Shown: positions 1 through 8,408 of the stretch, in pieces
Numbering within the stretch: the first letter of the stretch is position 1
Layout: each line of letters starts with the position of its first letter
Origin: Nitrospirales bacterium
GTDB taxonomy: Bacteria; Nitrospirota; Nitrospiria; Nitrospirales; UBA8639
Assembly: GCA_020027205.1 (NCBI GenBank)
Contig: JAHRAQ010000013.1
Location: 124,001-188,000 of the forward strand
Direction: 5' to 3'
DNA length: 64,000 bases
The notes under the pieces: model-generated
Database searches by the model: none
Seen by the model: only the letters and a program-made list of their open reading frames with translations
What the model was told of the DNA's origin: nothing
Program-made: the position numbers and the translations under genes

Positions 1-17
1 ACCTCGACGACGTAGGC

Positions 18-1280
18 ATGGGACACGCCGTCGGTACCCTCGCCGCGATTCGACGCCACGACCCCGAGGTCTACGCGGCGTTGCGCGCCGAAGAAAAACG
101 ACAGCGCGACACCCTGGTGCTGATCGCCTCGGAGAATTACGCCAGCGCCGCCGTCCAGGCCGCGCAGGGGTCGCTGATGACCAACAAGTACGCGGAAGGG
201 TATCCGGGGCGGCGCTACTACGGGGGCTGTCAGTATGTGGACCAAGTGGAAGAACTGGCGATCCGGCGCGCCACGCAAGTGTTTGGATGCGAGCACGTCA
301 ACGTCCAGCCGCATTCCGGGTCCACCGCCAACATGGCGGCGTATCTGTCGGTGCTGAAACCCGGCGACACCATCCTGGGCATGGACCTCGCGCAGGGCGG
401 GCATCTCACCCACGGCAGCAAGGTCAATTTCTCCGGCAAGTTGTTTCAGTCCTTTTTCTACGGCGTGGATCGCGAGACCGAACGGATCGATTACGACGCG
501 GTCCGGCGCCGGGCGGAAGAGGTGCGGCCGCGCATGTTGGTCGTCGGGGCCAGCGCCTATTCCCGCACGATTGACTTCCCCCGGTTTCGAGAAATCGCGG
601 ACGCGGTCGGCGCCTATCTTCTGGTGGACATGGCGCACATCTCCGGGCTGGTGGCGGCGGGCCTGCACCCCAGCCCCGTGCCCCACGCCGACTTCGTGAC
701 CACCACCACCCACAAAACGCTGCGCGGCCCCCGCGCGGGGATCGTCATGTGCAAAGACGTTCATGCGAAAGCGGTGGATAAAATCATCTTCCCCGGATTG
801 CAGGGCGGGCCGCTGATGCACGTCATCGCCGCCAAGGCCGTGGCCTTCAACGAAGCCCTGGGCGCGGAGTTTCGCGCCTATCAACAACTCGTCCTGGCCA
901 ACGCGCGAACCATGGCGGAGGCGTTCACGGCCCTCGGCTATCATGTGGTGTCCGGCGGCACCGACACGCATCTGTTCCTCCTGAACCTCAACGCCAGAGG
1001 GGTCATGGGGAAAGACGCCGAAGCCGCGCTCGACGCCTCGGGGATCATCGTCAACAAAAACGCCGTGCCGTACGACGAGCGGCCGCCGGCGGTCGCGAGC
1101 GGGATTCGTGTCGGCACGCCCATTGTCTCCACGCGGACGATGGGCGCGCCCGAGATGTCCCGGATTGTGGCGTGGATGGACGAGGTGTTACGCCATCCCT
1201 CGACCACGCGCATTCACCGGCGCATTCGAAAGGAAGTCAAAACCCTGTGTGCCAGATTCCCGGTGTGCCCGGCGTCATAA
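18..1280 (+). CDS. glyA: Serine hydroxymethyltransferase
   Basis: PLP enzyme converting serine and tetrahydrofolate to glycine and 5,10-methylene-THF, the main source of one-carbon units; cytosolic. The 420-residue length is normal for bacterial GlyA. The N-terminal segment has the family's LIASENYAS and TNKYAEGYPGRRYYGG stretches. The PLP-lysine motif TTTTHKTLRGPRAG lies near residues 230-245, followed by the usual FPGLQGGP segment. The ATG at 18 gives the expected N-terminus; only 17 bases precede it, so its own control region is outside the window. nrdR follows 37 bp downstream on the same strand, a common neighbour. Confidence 0.97.
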   Translation: MGHAVGTLAAIRRHDPEVYAALRAEEKRQRDTLVLIASENYASAAVQAAQGSLMTNKYAEGYPGRRYYGGCQYVDQVEELAIRRATQVFGCEHVNVQPHSGSTANMAAYLSVLKPGDTILGMDLAQGGHLTHGSKVNFSGKLFQSFFYGVDRETERIDYDAVRRRAEEVRPRMLVVGASAYSRTIDFPRFREIADAVGAYLLVDMAHISGLVAAGLHPSPVPHADFVTTTTHKTLRGPRAGIVMCKDVHAKAVDKIIFPGLQGGPLMHVIAAKAVAFNEALGAEFRAYQQLVLANARTMAEAFTALGYHVVSGGTDTHLFLLNLNARGVMGKDAEAALDASGIIVNKNAVPYDERPPAVASGIRVGTPIVSTRTMGAPEMSRIVAWMDEVLRHPSTTRIHRRIRKEVKTLCARFPVCPAS

Positions 1281-1317
1281 CGCGCCGCCGTCACACGTCG
1301 CCGCAACCCGGTGCGTG

Positions 1318-1782
1318 ATGCAATGTCCCTTCTGTAATCAACTGGACGACCGGGTGGTGGATTCCCGAACGGCACGGGAAGGCGAAGCCATTCGCCGCCG
1401 GCGGGAATGTCTGGGATGCAAACGGCGGTTCACGACCTACGAACGCATCGAAGACCATCTTCCCATGATCGTGAAAAAAGACAACCGGCGGGAGACGCTT
1501 GACCGGGGCAAGGTCATGGCCGGCCTCAAAAAGGCCTGCGAAAAACGGCCGATCAGCGGGGCCACGCTCGACGCCGCCGTGGATCGAATTGAAAAGCGCC
1601 TTCAGGACCTCGGCGAATCGGAGATCCCGGCGCGCGTGGTCGGCGAGGCCGTCATGAAGGAACTTCACGAGTTGGACCAGGTCGCCTACGTTCGATTCGC
1701 CTCCGTGTACCGGGAGTTCAAGGATATCGATCAATTCATGGACACGATTAAATCCCTCGCGCAGGACCGGGAGCAACGCTGA
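1318..1782 (+). CDS. nrdR: Transcriptional repressor NrdR
   Basis: ATP/dATP-sensing repressor of ribonucleotide reductase genes. The protein starts MQCPFC, the invariant NrdR N-terminus, and has a four-cysteine zinc ribbon (CPFC near residues 3-6, CLGC near 31-34) followed by an ATP-cone domain (MIVKKDNRRETLDRGK onward). Length is 154 residues, typical. The open frame extends upstream into glyA, but the ATG at 1318 is chosen because it begins exactly at the conserved zinc ribbon. Probably co-transcribed with glyA. No NrdR box or ribonucleotide reductase gene was recognised in the window. Confidence 0.95.
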   Translation: MQCPFCNQLDDRVVDSRTAREGEAIRRRRECLGCKRRFTTYERIEDHLPMIVKKDNRRETLDRGKVMAGLKKACEKRPISGATLDAAVDRIEKRLQDLGESEIPARVVGEAVMKELHELDQVAYVRFASVYREFKDIDQFMDTIKSLAQDREQR

Positions 1783-1881
1783 TGCCTTCGCCCGTCCCGC
1801 GTCGCGCATGCCCGTCCCCGCCGGACTCCACGACCCCGCGGGCATCCGCCCGCAACGGCCTCCCCCGCTGACGCGCGCATC

Positions 1882-3054
1882 ATGCCCTCCCCCGGCACTT
1901 CCGTGAAACGAGCCGCCGCGACGCGGGTCTCCGCCTCCGCCCCGCGACGCCGCCCCGCGACGCCGCCCCGCCCCGCGCGCCGGCAGCCGGCGCAGGCCAC
2001 GCGCGTGGCGATTCTGGGGGGCGGGCGCGGCGGCCTGGCGTTGTTGAAAATTTTTGCGCAGGACCCGCTGGCCCGCATCGTGGGACTGGCGGAGATCAAG
2101 CCGCGAACCCCCGGCACCCGGTTTGCCAGACAACTGGGCGTCCCGGTCACGCCGAACTACCGTGAACTGCTGCGTTTGAAGGATGCCGATCTGATCATCG
2201 ACGTGACGGGCAATCCCGACGTGGAAAAGACGCTGCAACACATTCGAAAGCCGCGCGCGGCGATCATCGGCGGGGCGAGTGCGAAGTTCATGTGGCGCCT
2301 GATCGACGCCCGGATTCGGGCCACGACGGAAATGGCCCGAACGCTCGAACGGTATCAATCCCTGTTTCAGCGGTACGTCAAGGAAGAATCCGAAAGCGCG
2401 GTCGATGAAGAACGCACGCGCATCGCCTGTGAAATTCACGACGGCCTGGTGCAGACGCTGGTGGGCGTGAATTTTAAAATGGAACGGTGCCGGACCATGC
2501 TTCAGAAAGAACCCGGCCAGTGCGTCGACCTGCTGCGGGAGGTGAACGGCCTGCTCAAACACGGCATTCAGGAAGCCCGCCAGGTGGTGTTCAATCTGCG
2601 CCCCGGCCAATACGAACAGTTGGATTTGCTGTCGGCGCTGTCCAATTATCTGAACGCCTATCACAAACAACACCGCGTCCGGGTGGACTTTGCCCACACG
2701 GGGAGCGACGCGCGCCTGCATCCCAAGACCAAAGTCTTTTTATTCCGCATCATTCAGGAAGCCCTGCAGAATGCCGCCAAACACGCCGGCGCCTCCAAGG
2801 TCTCCGTGCAATTAACCATTCAGCATGATACCCTCTCCGGAGTCATTCGCGACAACGGCGTCGGGTTCGACATGCAGGCGGTGTCCCGCAACCCCGACAA
2901 GTGGGATCACTTCGGATTGCGGGGCATCAAAGAACGCGTGAAATTGCTGGGCGGCGAGGTTTCGTGGACGTCGCCCGGCGGCGCGGGCACGGCGGTGACG
3001 GTTCGGATTCCACTGGGGAGGAACACACATGCCCGAAACGGTAAAAAAAATTAA
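1882..3054 (+). CDS. NarL-type sensor histidine kinase with N-terminal Rossmann-like domain
   Basis: Histidine kinase, 390 residues, no transmembrane segments, so cytoplasmic. Residues 1-40 are Arg/Pro/Ala-rich and low complexity. Residues about 43-150 look like a nucleotide-binding Rossmann fold: a beta strand followed by GGGRGG, an acidic strand end (GLAEIKP) and DLIIDVTGNPDV, resembling the NAD-binding half of homoserine or aspartate dehydrogenases. The kinase part follows: a HisKA_3-type dimerisation segment with the phospho-acceptor in CEIHDGLVQTL (about residue 180), the N box in FRIIQEALQNAAKHA, and G boxes DNGVGFD and GLRGIKERV. The 3' end overlaps the response-regulator gene by 26 bp, so the two are translationally linked. 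Kinase identity is sure; the sensory role of the Rossmann part is inferred. Confidence 0.88.
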   Translation: MPSPGTSVKRAAATRVSASAPRRRPATPPRPARRQPAQATRVAILGGGRGGLALLKIFAQDPLARIVGLAEIKPRTPGTRFARQLGVPVTPNYRELLRLKDADLIIDVTGNPDVEKTLQHIRKPRAAIIGGASAKFMWRLIDARIRATTEMARTLERYQSLFQRYVKEESESAVDEERTRIACEIHDGLVQTLVGVNFKMERCRTMLQKEPGQCVDLLREVNGLLKHGIQEARQVVFNLRPGQYEQLDLLSALSNYLNAYHKQHRVRVDFAHTGSDARLHPKTKVFLFRIIQEALQNAAKHAGASKVSVQLTIQHDTLSGVIRDNGVGFDMQAVSRNPDKWDHFGLRGIKERVKLLGGEVSWTSPGGAGTAVTVRIPLGRNTHARNGKKN

Positions 3055-3721
3055 AGTCGTGCTGGCCGACGACCACCGCGTCGTGCGCGAAGGACTGGCC
3101 GCCATTCTCGAACCCCAGGAAGAAATCGAGATCGTGGGCGAGGCCAAAGACGGCGGGGAAGCCATCGAAAAAGCCCGCCAACTGCTTCCCGACGTGATCA
3201 TGATGGACGTGAGCATGCCGGGAATGTCGGGGGTGGAGGCCACGCGGATTATTAAACGGGAAATGCCCCACGTCGGCATCATCGCGCTCACCATGTACGA
3301 AGACCATCAATATATTTTTGATCTGGTCCGGGCCGGCGCCACGGGCTACCTGATCAAAGATTCCGATTCCACGGAAATCATCGCCGCCATCCGCGCCATT
3401 TCCAGAGGGGAATCGCTGATCCATCCGTCGGTGGCCAGCAAAATCCTGACCGAATTTTCCCTGCTGGCCGAAGGCAAGGGGAAAAAGAAATCATTACTCG
3501 AACACGATCTGACGGAACGGGAAGTCACGGTGCTGCGGCTGGTCGCCGACGGCAGGACCAACAAGGAAATCGCCAACGTGTTGGACATCAGCGAGAAGAC
3601 CGTGAAAAATCACGTTCGGAACATTTTCCACAAACTCCACGTCTACGACCGAACGCAAGCCGCGATTCTGGCGATCCGCAAAGGGATCATCGCCCTCGAC
3701 CCTCACCCCCCTCACCCCTGA
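3029..3721 (+). CDS. NarL/FixJ-family response regulator
   Basis: DNA-binding response regulator, 230 residues. The receiver domain (about 8-125) has the acidic pair ADD near 13-15, the phospho-acceptor Asp60 in MMDVSMPG and the conserved Lys in GYLIKDSD. The C-terminal LuxR-type helix-turn-helix reads LTEREVTVLRLVADGRTNKE then ISEKTVKNHVRNIFHKL. The ATG at 3029 is preceded by a good Shine-Dalgarno (GGGGAGG) and lies inside the end of the kinase gene, so the pair forms a two-gene unit. Its target genes cannot be told from the window. Confidence 0.95.
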   Translation: MPETVKKIKVVLADDHRVVREGLAAILEPQEEIEIVGEAKDGGEAIEKARQLLPDVIMMDVSMPGMSGVEATRIIKREMPHVGIIALTMYEDHQYIFDLVRAGATGYLIKDSDSTEIIAAIRAISRGESLIHPSVASKILTEFSLLAEGKGKKKSLLEHDLTEREVTVLRLVADGRTNKEIANVLDISEKTVKNHVRNIFHKLHVYDRTQAAILAIRKGIIALDPHPPHP

Positions 3722-3792
3722 CCCTCCCGCGTCCGCCGCCTTCCGTCATCCCCGCTCGCCGCGTCGCGCGGCCGCGCGTCATCCCGGTCCGG

Positions 3793-3822
3793 TTGCGGCA
3801 ACTCGCCCGTTGGTGGTAGCAT
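3793..3822 (+). promoter_or_regulatory. Candidate sigma-70 promoter for the glutaredoxin-like gene
   Basis: TTGCGG at 3793-3798 and TAGCAT at 3817-3822 are separated by 18 bp, about 25 bp before the ATG at 3851. Match to the -10 consensus is 4 of 6. Supported only by position and by the gap after the response-regulator stop. Confidence 0.35.
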
Positions 3823-3850
3823 GGACGTCTGAACCGGAGAGAAGAAGACC

Positions 3851-4105
3851 ATGGCCAATGTCACCCTGTTAGTCTCCCGGCAATGTTCGGCCTGTCCTTC
3901 GGCCAAAAGTTTGTGGAAACAACTGCGGGTCAAGCACAGTTTCAGTTACCGGGAAATTGACATCACCACCGCCGACGGTCAGGAACTGGCCGACCGCCAC
4001 TCTGTTCGCGCCGTGCCCGCCACGATTATCAACGGCCGGCTCACCTTTGTCGGCGTCCCGTCGCGGCAAAGCGCGGAAAAGGCGCTGGAGCGGCGTCGTG
4101 CGTAA
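3851..4105 (+). CDS. Glutaredoxin-like thiol-disulfide protein
   Basis: Small thioredoxin-fold protein of 84 residues. It has a CSAC active-site pair near residue 12 (after LLVSRQ) and the family's cis-proline loop in RAVPATIINGRLTFVG near residue 55. The N-terminal strand TLLVS followed by Cys-x-x-Cys and a long helix is the glutaredoxin layout. Probably reduces cytosolic disulfides or delivers electrons to a redox partner; the partner is unknown. The start follows a purine-rich GGAGAGAAGAAG. A small zinc-ribbon gene begins 21 bp downstream. Confidence 0.82.
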   Translation: MANVTLLVSRQCSACPSAKSLWKQLRVKHSFSYREIDITTADGQELADRHSVRAVPATIINGRLTFVGVPSRQSAEKALERRRA

Positions 4106-4126
4106 TCCGTCCGGCTCATCCCGCCC

Positions 4127-4312
4127 ATGAATCCCGGGTTGCCGTTTGGGATGGACGAAGAGGACCTGGCGTTTGAGTTGCCGGTCCTGCGTCCCGCGCC
4201 GGCGACCGCTCCGCCGGACTGCCCGTTCTGCGGCGAACCCATGACCTTTATCGATGCGGAATGGGGCTGCACGGATTGCAACGGAGAATCCATCGGGCCT
4301 GAAACCGGCTAG
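4127..4312 (+). CDS. Small zinc-ribbon protein, function unknown
   Basis: Predicted 61-residue protein. The first 30 residues are acidic and hydrophobic; the C-terminal half has two cysteine pairs (CPFC near residue 36, CTDC near 52) spaced as a rubredoxin-type zinc ribbon. It sits 21 bp after the glutaredoxin-like gene on the same strand, suggesting a shared transcript. No strong Shine-Dalgarno is visible. The coding case rests on the paired CxxC motifs and the tidy fit between neighbours. Confidence 0.55.
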   Translation: MNPGLPFGMDEEDLAFELPVLRPAPATAPPDCPFCGEPMTFIDAEWGCTDCNGESIGPETG

Positions 4313-4382
4313 CGCGGGCGGCGGCGCGGCGCTTCGCGCGCGGGAGACGCGCAAACGGCTCGACCGGAACAAGGAGACCATC

Positions 4383-4835
4383 ATGCCGTCAACCAGTTGG
4401 AACACGGGCGCCATCATCGTCTGTCTCATCGGCATCGGCGCCTGTGGCGGTCTTGATAACGCGGCCGTCTCGACGTTGCGCCCCCCCGGCGGGGCCGCGC
4501 CCGACGCGGCGGCGTCCATGCAGCAAGGCAACCGGGCCTTTGCCGCCGGTCAATGGGCCGACGCCAGGGCGCGGTACGAACACGCCATCAAGACACAACC
4601 GACGCTGGCGGAAGCGCATTACAATCTGGCCCTGACGCTGGATCGATTGGGCAGGCAACCCGAAGCCGACGACCACTATATCCGGGCCGCCAATCTCGCC
4701 CCCGGACATTCGGTGATTTGGAATTCACGAAAACTGCGGCGCTACGGCGACGTCACCGTCAAGCCGAAAAGCGGCGCCGCGCCGGTGCTGCCGGCCATCG
4801 GCAGCGGCAGCGGCGGCATCGGCCGGGGATTTTAA
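4383..4835 (+). CDS. TPR-containing lipoprotein
   Basis: 150-residue exported protein. The N-terminus has a hydrophobic core followed by a lipobox-like LIGIGAC at about residues 15-21, so it is probably lipid-anchored by the Lgt/Lsp pathway (lgt lies nearby). Residues about 46-110 hold roughly two tetratricopeptide repeats (ASMQQGNRAFAAGQWADARA; AEAHYNLALTLDRLGRQPEA). The tail is Gly/Ser-rich. The frame stays open upstream, but the ATG at 4383 follows AAGGAG at good spacing and begins the signal peptide. Probably a periplasmic scaffold; no partner is evident. Confidence 0.8.
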   Translation: MPSTSWNTGAIIVCLIGIGACGGLDNAAVSTLRPPGGAAPDAAASMQQGNRAFAAGQWADARARYEHAIKTQPTLAEAHYNLALTLDRLGRQPEADDHYIRAANLAPGHSVIWNSRKLRRYGDVTVKPKSGAAPVLPAIGSGSGGIGRGF

Positions 4836-4925
4836 CCACCGCCCGCGCACCGCCGTCACCTTCCCGCGCGCCACACGCGCATCACCGCCCCGCCCCCGCA
4901 CGCATCACGCGCCTCACCGCCACGC

Positions 4926-7900
4926 TCACGCCCGCACGCCGCCGCCGTCCCACGCCCACTCGCGCCAGTTCTGCGCCGTCCGCCCCAGCGGAAAAAACAG
5001 GCCAAGTCGAATCGGCGCGTCGGTCATGCGCGACATCAGGAGCGCGTATTCTTCAAGTTGGGCGCGATAACGCTCCCGCTCGTTGTCGAGAAACGCATCA
5101 AGGTCACTCCCCCGCCCCCGGTGCGACCCGGTCTTGTAATCGATAATCCAGCGCACCCCCTCGGCGTCCATCATGGTGCGGTCGAGAATCCGGCGCACCG
5201 GGCGGCCATTGACGACACCGCCGATGTCGTACTCGTTGCGCGCGTCCGAATGGCGGGCATCAAAAATCCAGCGGCCTTTTCGATCATCGAGACTGAAACA
5301 CAGCGCCTTCTCAACATCGCCGACCACCCGTTCAATCGCGTTCCGCTCAAGCCCTTGCGCCTCCAATTCGGCGGCCCATGACACGCGACACCGCCGCACC
5401 CGTTCCGCATTCCAGGCGCGCAGCCCCTGTGTCGCAATCCGGCACAACATCCGGTGCACAATGACACCGGTCAGCCGCGCCGGCTGCCCGGCCCAGTCGA
5501 ACGTCGGCGCCGCCGCCTCCCCCGCCGCCGCGTCATCCAACGCCGGCCGCAACGGAATCGACGCCGCCGGCGCCGGCGGCCGCCACCCGTCCGGCACCCG
5601 GAGCAGGCGCGCGCCACGTTCCGTCGAAGACGGCGCCGGGTCCCGCCGCTCAACAACACGCAAGGCGCCGCCGAACTCGTCCGCGCAGGACGCCCAGACA
5701 TGCGACAGCAACGACCGCCCCGGCGGCGGCGTCACCCCGCCGTCGTCATCGACCCCGACGTCCGCACACAAATGCAACCGCCGCTTCGCGCGCGTGCAGG
5801 CCACGTACAACAGCCGCGCGGACTCCAGGGTGTCCCGCGTCTTCTCCAGCGTCTTCAGGTACGCATACATCGCGCCGCCGGCATCGTCATCCGGCGCGGG
5901 CACCGGCGCCATCAACACCCGGCCGCGCGCGCCGGCGTCCAGATGATCATTCCACGCCATGATGGTTTTCGTATCGCCCCGGTGCCCGCGCCCCAATCCG
6001 GGAATCACCACCACGTCAAACTCCAGCCCCTTGGCGCCGTGCATGGTCATCACCCGCACCGGATTCCCGTCGCCGCCGCGGTCGCCGCCGGTGACGTACA
6101 TCCTGTGCAGGGCCGCCTCCAACTCGTCATAGTCGCGCAACCCGGAGACTTCGCACTGCCGGCGCACCTCGTCAAAGTACAAGCGCGCAACCGGCCACTC
6201 CTCCCCGGACGCCACCGCCGCGCCGCCGAGTTCCAACCAGGTGTTTTCGATCCAGCGCGCCGGCGGCACGCGGCCGCGCGACGCCAACGCCCGCGCCAAC
6301 ACCGGCGTCACGCGCGCCAGCCGTTCGCGCGCCGTGGCCGACAGGCCGTCCAGCGTCGAATGACGGCACAGGGCCGTCCACACCTCGCCGCCGGCGTTGC
6401 ACACCACGTCCAGGTCGTGCAGGCCCAGCCCGCACCACGGCGCGCGCAACACCGCCAGCCAGGCGGTGCGGTCGGCGGGATGCAGCAACGCGCGCGTCAA
6501 CGCCAGCAAGTCCACCCCCATCGGACGGCGCGCCAGCGATTCCAGCCCAATCTCCTGATACGGAATCCCCGCCTGCGTGAACGCGCGCAAAATATCCGGC
6601 AGATGCGAGCGGCTGCGCGCCAGCACGGCAATCGTCGCGTCGGCGTTCGCCTCCCGTTCCGCGCGCACCACGCCGGCCACCCCCGCGGCCTCGTCCGCCC
6701 GGTTCTTCCCGGCATACGCGTGGCACCGCACCCCGGCCCGGTTCGCGTCGTCGGCGTCATCATGCACCGCGTCGGACTCTTCAAACACCACGGCGCCGGA
6801 CAACGCCTCGGATCGTCCGGGCATCGCGCCCCTGAACACGCGGTTCACCCAGTCCACCAGCGGACGCTGCGAACGAAAGTTGGCCTTCAGCGTCAGCCGC
6901 TCCAACGCCAGATGCGCCAGACCGTCCGACGGCCACGCGCCGTCCGACGACGACGGCGGCACACCGTCCCGCGCCGCCGCGTGCGCTTCCACGCGCAGGT
7001 AAATCCCGACGTCGGCTTTGCGAAAGGCATAAATGGATTGCATCGGGTCGCCCACCAAAAACAGTGTGCGCGAGTCCGAACCGTCCCAGCCCGCCGTCAG
7101 CAATTCCAGCAACCGCATCTGCGCCTGCGACGTGTCCTGAAACTCGTCGACAAGAATGTGGCGGATGCGGTAATCCAGCGCCAGCGCGAGGTCGGTCGGG
7201 TGGTCCGGCTCGCCGAGCGCCGCGCGGGCGCAGGTGGACACCGCAATATAATCGCACCGTCCGAACCCGCCGATATCCACGTTCAGTTGCGCCGCCGCCT
7301 GTTTCAACACCAGCAGCAACGCGCCCAGCGCCTCCCACTGTCGGTCGTCGTACCGGGGCGCCGGCAGCGCGCGCGCCGCGTGCAAATCGTCCGCCCACGC
7401 CGCCCCGCCGTCGCGCCACGTCTCCAGCAACGCCGTCATGCGCTGCTTGGCCGTTTTGTCGCCGGACGGGAACCCTTCATGTTTGGTGACGGTTTTCCGC
7501 ACCGCGCCGGAGGCCGTCAGCAACAACGCCGCCAGCCCGCCCCACTGCGGCAGCGCGTCGGCGGACGCCGGCGGCAGCGCGGTCAATTCGCAACAGGCCG
7601 TTATCGCCGACCCCGACCCCTGGTCGCGCAACGTCCGCCCGGCCCCGGCGGCGCAGGCCACCATCGATGCGGCCACGGCGGCGTCCGACGACATGGCCCC
7701 GCGCAGCCGTTCCAGGTCCGCCACCACCACCCGGTTCCACACATCTTCCAACGCCGCGCGCGCGCGGTCGTCGGTGGGCCGCGTGGTCAACTCCAGCCAC
7801 TGGTCGCGCCGCTCCAGCATTTCCACGATCAACGCCCGCAGCCGGTCGTAATGGTTGTCCAGATACCCCAGCACCACGCGCGCCGCCGCCGCCACCGGCT

Positions 7901-8408
7901 CCGCGCCGTCGTCCATGCGGGCGATGGCCCGTGCCGCCGCCCGGCGGCACAGTGTGACGGACAACTCCTCCACGTCCGGCGGCGCGCCCAGTCCCGACGC
8001 ATGAGGCAACTGCCGCACCAGCCAGGCACACAACCCGTCGATGGTGTAAAACTGGAGGCGCGACGGATGTTGCAACAGGTTCCAGCCTCGGCGCCGGGCA
8101 TGGGCCAGCGCCGCGCGGGCCAGGTCGTGCGTCGTCGCATCCCCGTCGGGCGTGCCGTCATCGGCGCCCTGCAACGCCCGCGCCACCCGGCTCCGCATCT
8201 CGCCCGCGGCCTTGCGCGTGAACGTCATGCACAGAATTTCCTCCGGCCGTTCCACCCGCGTCAGCAGCACCAGATACCGCCGAATCAGCAACGTGGTTTT
8301 CCCGGACCCCGCCGGCGCGCGCACGATGAACGACCGTTCGGGATCGATCGCGCGCCGCCGCGCCGCCTCGTCCGACGGCGCGGCGTCATGCCGGCGCGCG
8401 TCACGCAT
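4926..8408 (-). CDS. AddA/RecB-like UvrD-family helicase-nuclease
   Basis: Large DNA-repair helicase-nuclease, about 1160 residues. Motif I is RAPAGSGKTTLL near the N-terminus, motif II DEFQDTSQAQM, then SIYAFRKADVG, and motif V/VI-like TMHGAKGLEFDVVV and LYVACTRAKRRL. The C-terminal third has a PD-(D/E)XK nuclease fold with ILDRTMMD followed by WIIDYKTGSH. Such enzymes resect double-strand breaks in an AddAB/RecBCD-type reaction. A start at 8447 is possible, but the ATG at 8408 overlaps the stop of the upstream gene by 8 bp (ATGCGTGA), a typical coupling, and leaves the conserved region whole. A very long antisense ORF here is a GC artefact. Confidence 0.9.
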   Translation of the reverse strand: MRDARRHDAAPSDEAARRRAIDPERSFIVRAPAGSGKTTLLIRRYLVLLTRVERPEEILCMTFTRKAAGEMRSRVARALQGADDGTPDGDATTHDLARAALAHARRRGWNLLQHPSRLQFYTIDGLCAWLVRQLPHASGLGAPPDVEELSVTLCRRAAARAIARMDDGAEPVAAAARVVLGYLDNHYDRLRALIVEMLERRDQWLELTTRPTDDRARAALEDVWNRVVVADLERLRGAMSSDAAVAASMVACAAGAGRTLRDQGSGSAITACCELTALPPASADALPQWGGLAALLLTASGAVRKTVTKHEGFPSGDKTAKQRMTALLETWRDGGAAWADDLHAARALPAPRYDDRQWEALGALLLVLKQAAAQLNVDIGGFGRCDYIAVSTCARAALGEPDHPTDLALALDYRIRHILVDEFQDTSQAQMRLLELLTAGWDGSDSRTLFLVGDPMQSIYAFRKADVGIYLRVEAHAAARDGVPPSSSDGAWPSDGLAHLALERLTLKANFRSQRPLVDWVNRVFRGAMPGRSEALSGAVVFEESDAVHDDADDANRAGVRCHAYAGKNRADEAAGVAGVVRAEREANADATIAVLARSRSHLPDILRAFTQAGIPYQEIGLESLARRPMGVDLLALTRALLHPADRTAWLAVLRAPWCGLGLHDLDVVCNAGGEVWTALCRHSTLDGLSATARERLARVTPVLARALASRGRVPPARWIENTWLELGGAAVASGEEWPVARLYFDEVRRQCEVSGLRDYDELEAALHRMYVTGGDRGGDGNPVRVMTMHGAKGLEFDVVVIPGLGRGHRGDTKTIMAWNDHLDAGARGRVLMAPVPAPDDDAGGAMYAYLKTLEKTRDTLESARLLYVACTRAKRRLHLCADVGVDDDGGVTPPPGRSLLSHVWASCADEFGGALRVVERRDPAPSSTERGARLLRVPDGWRPPAPAASIPLRPALDDAAAGEAAAPTFDWAGQPARLTGVIVHRMLCRIATQGLRAWNAERVRRCRVSWAAELEAQGLERNAIERVVGDVEKALCFSLDDRKGRWIFDARHSDARNEYDIGGVVNGRPVRRILDRTMMDAEGVRWIIDYKTGSHRGRGSDLDAFLDNERERYRAQLEEYALLMSRMTDAPIRLGLFFPLGRTAQNWREWAWDGGGVRA

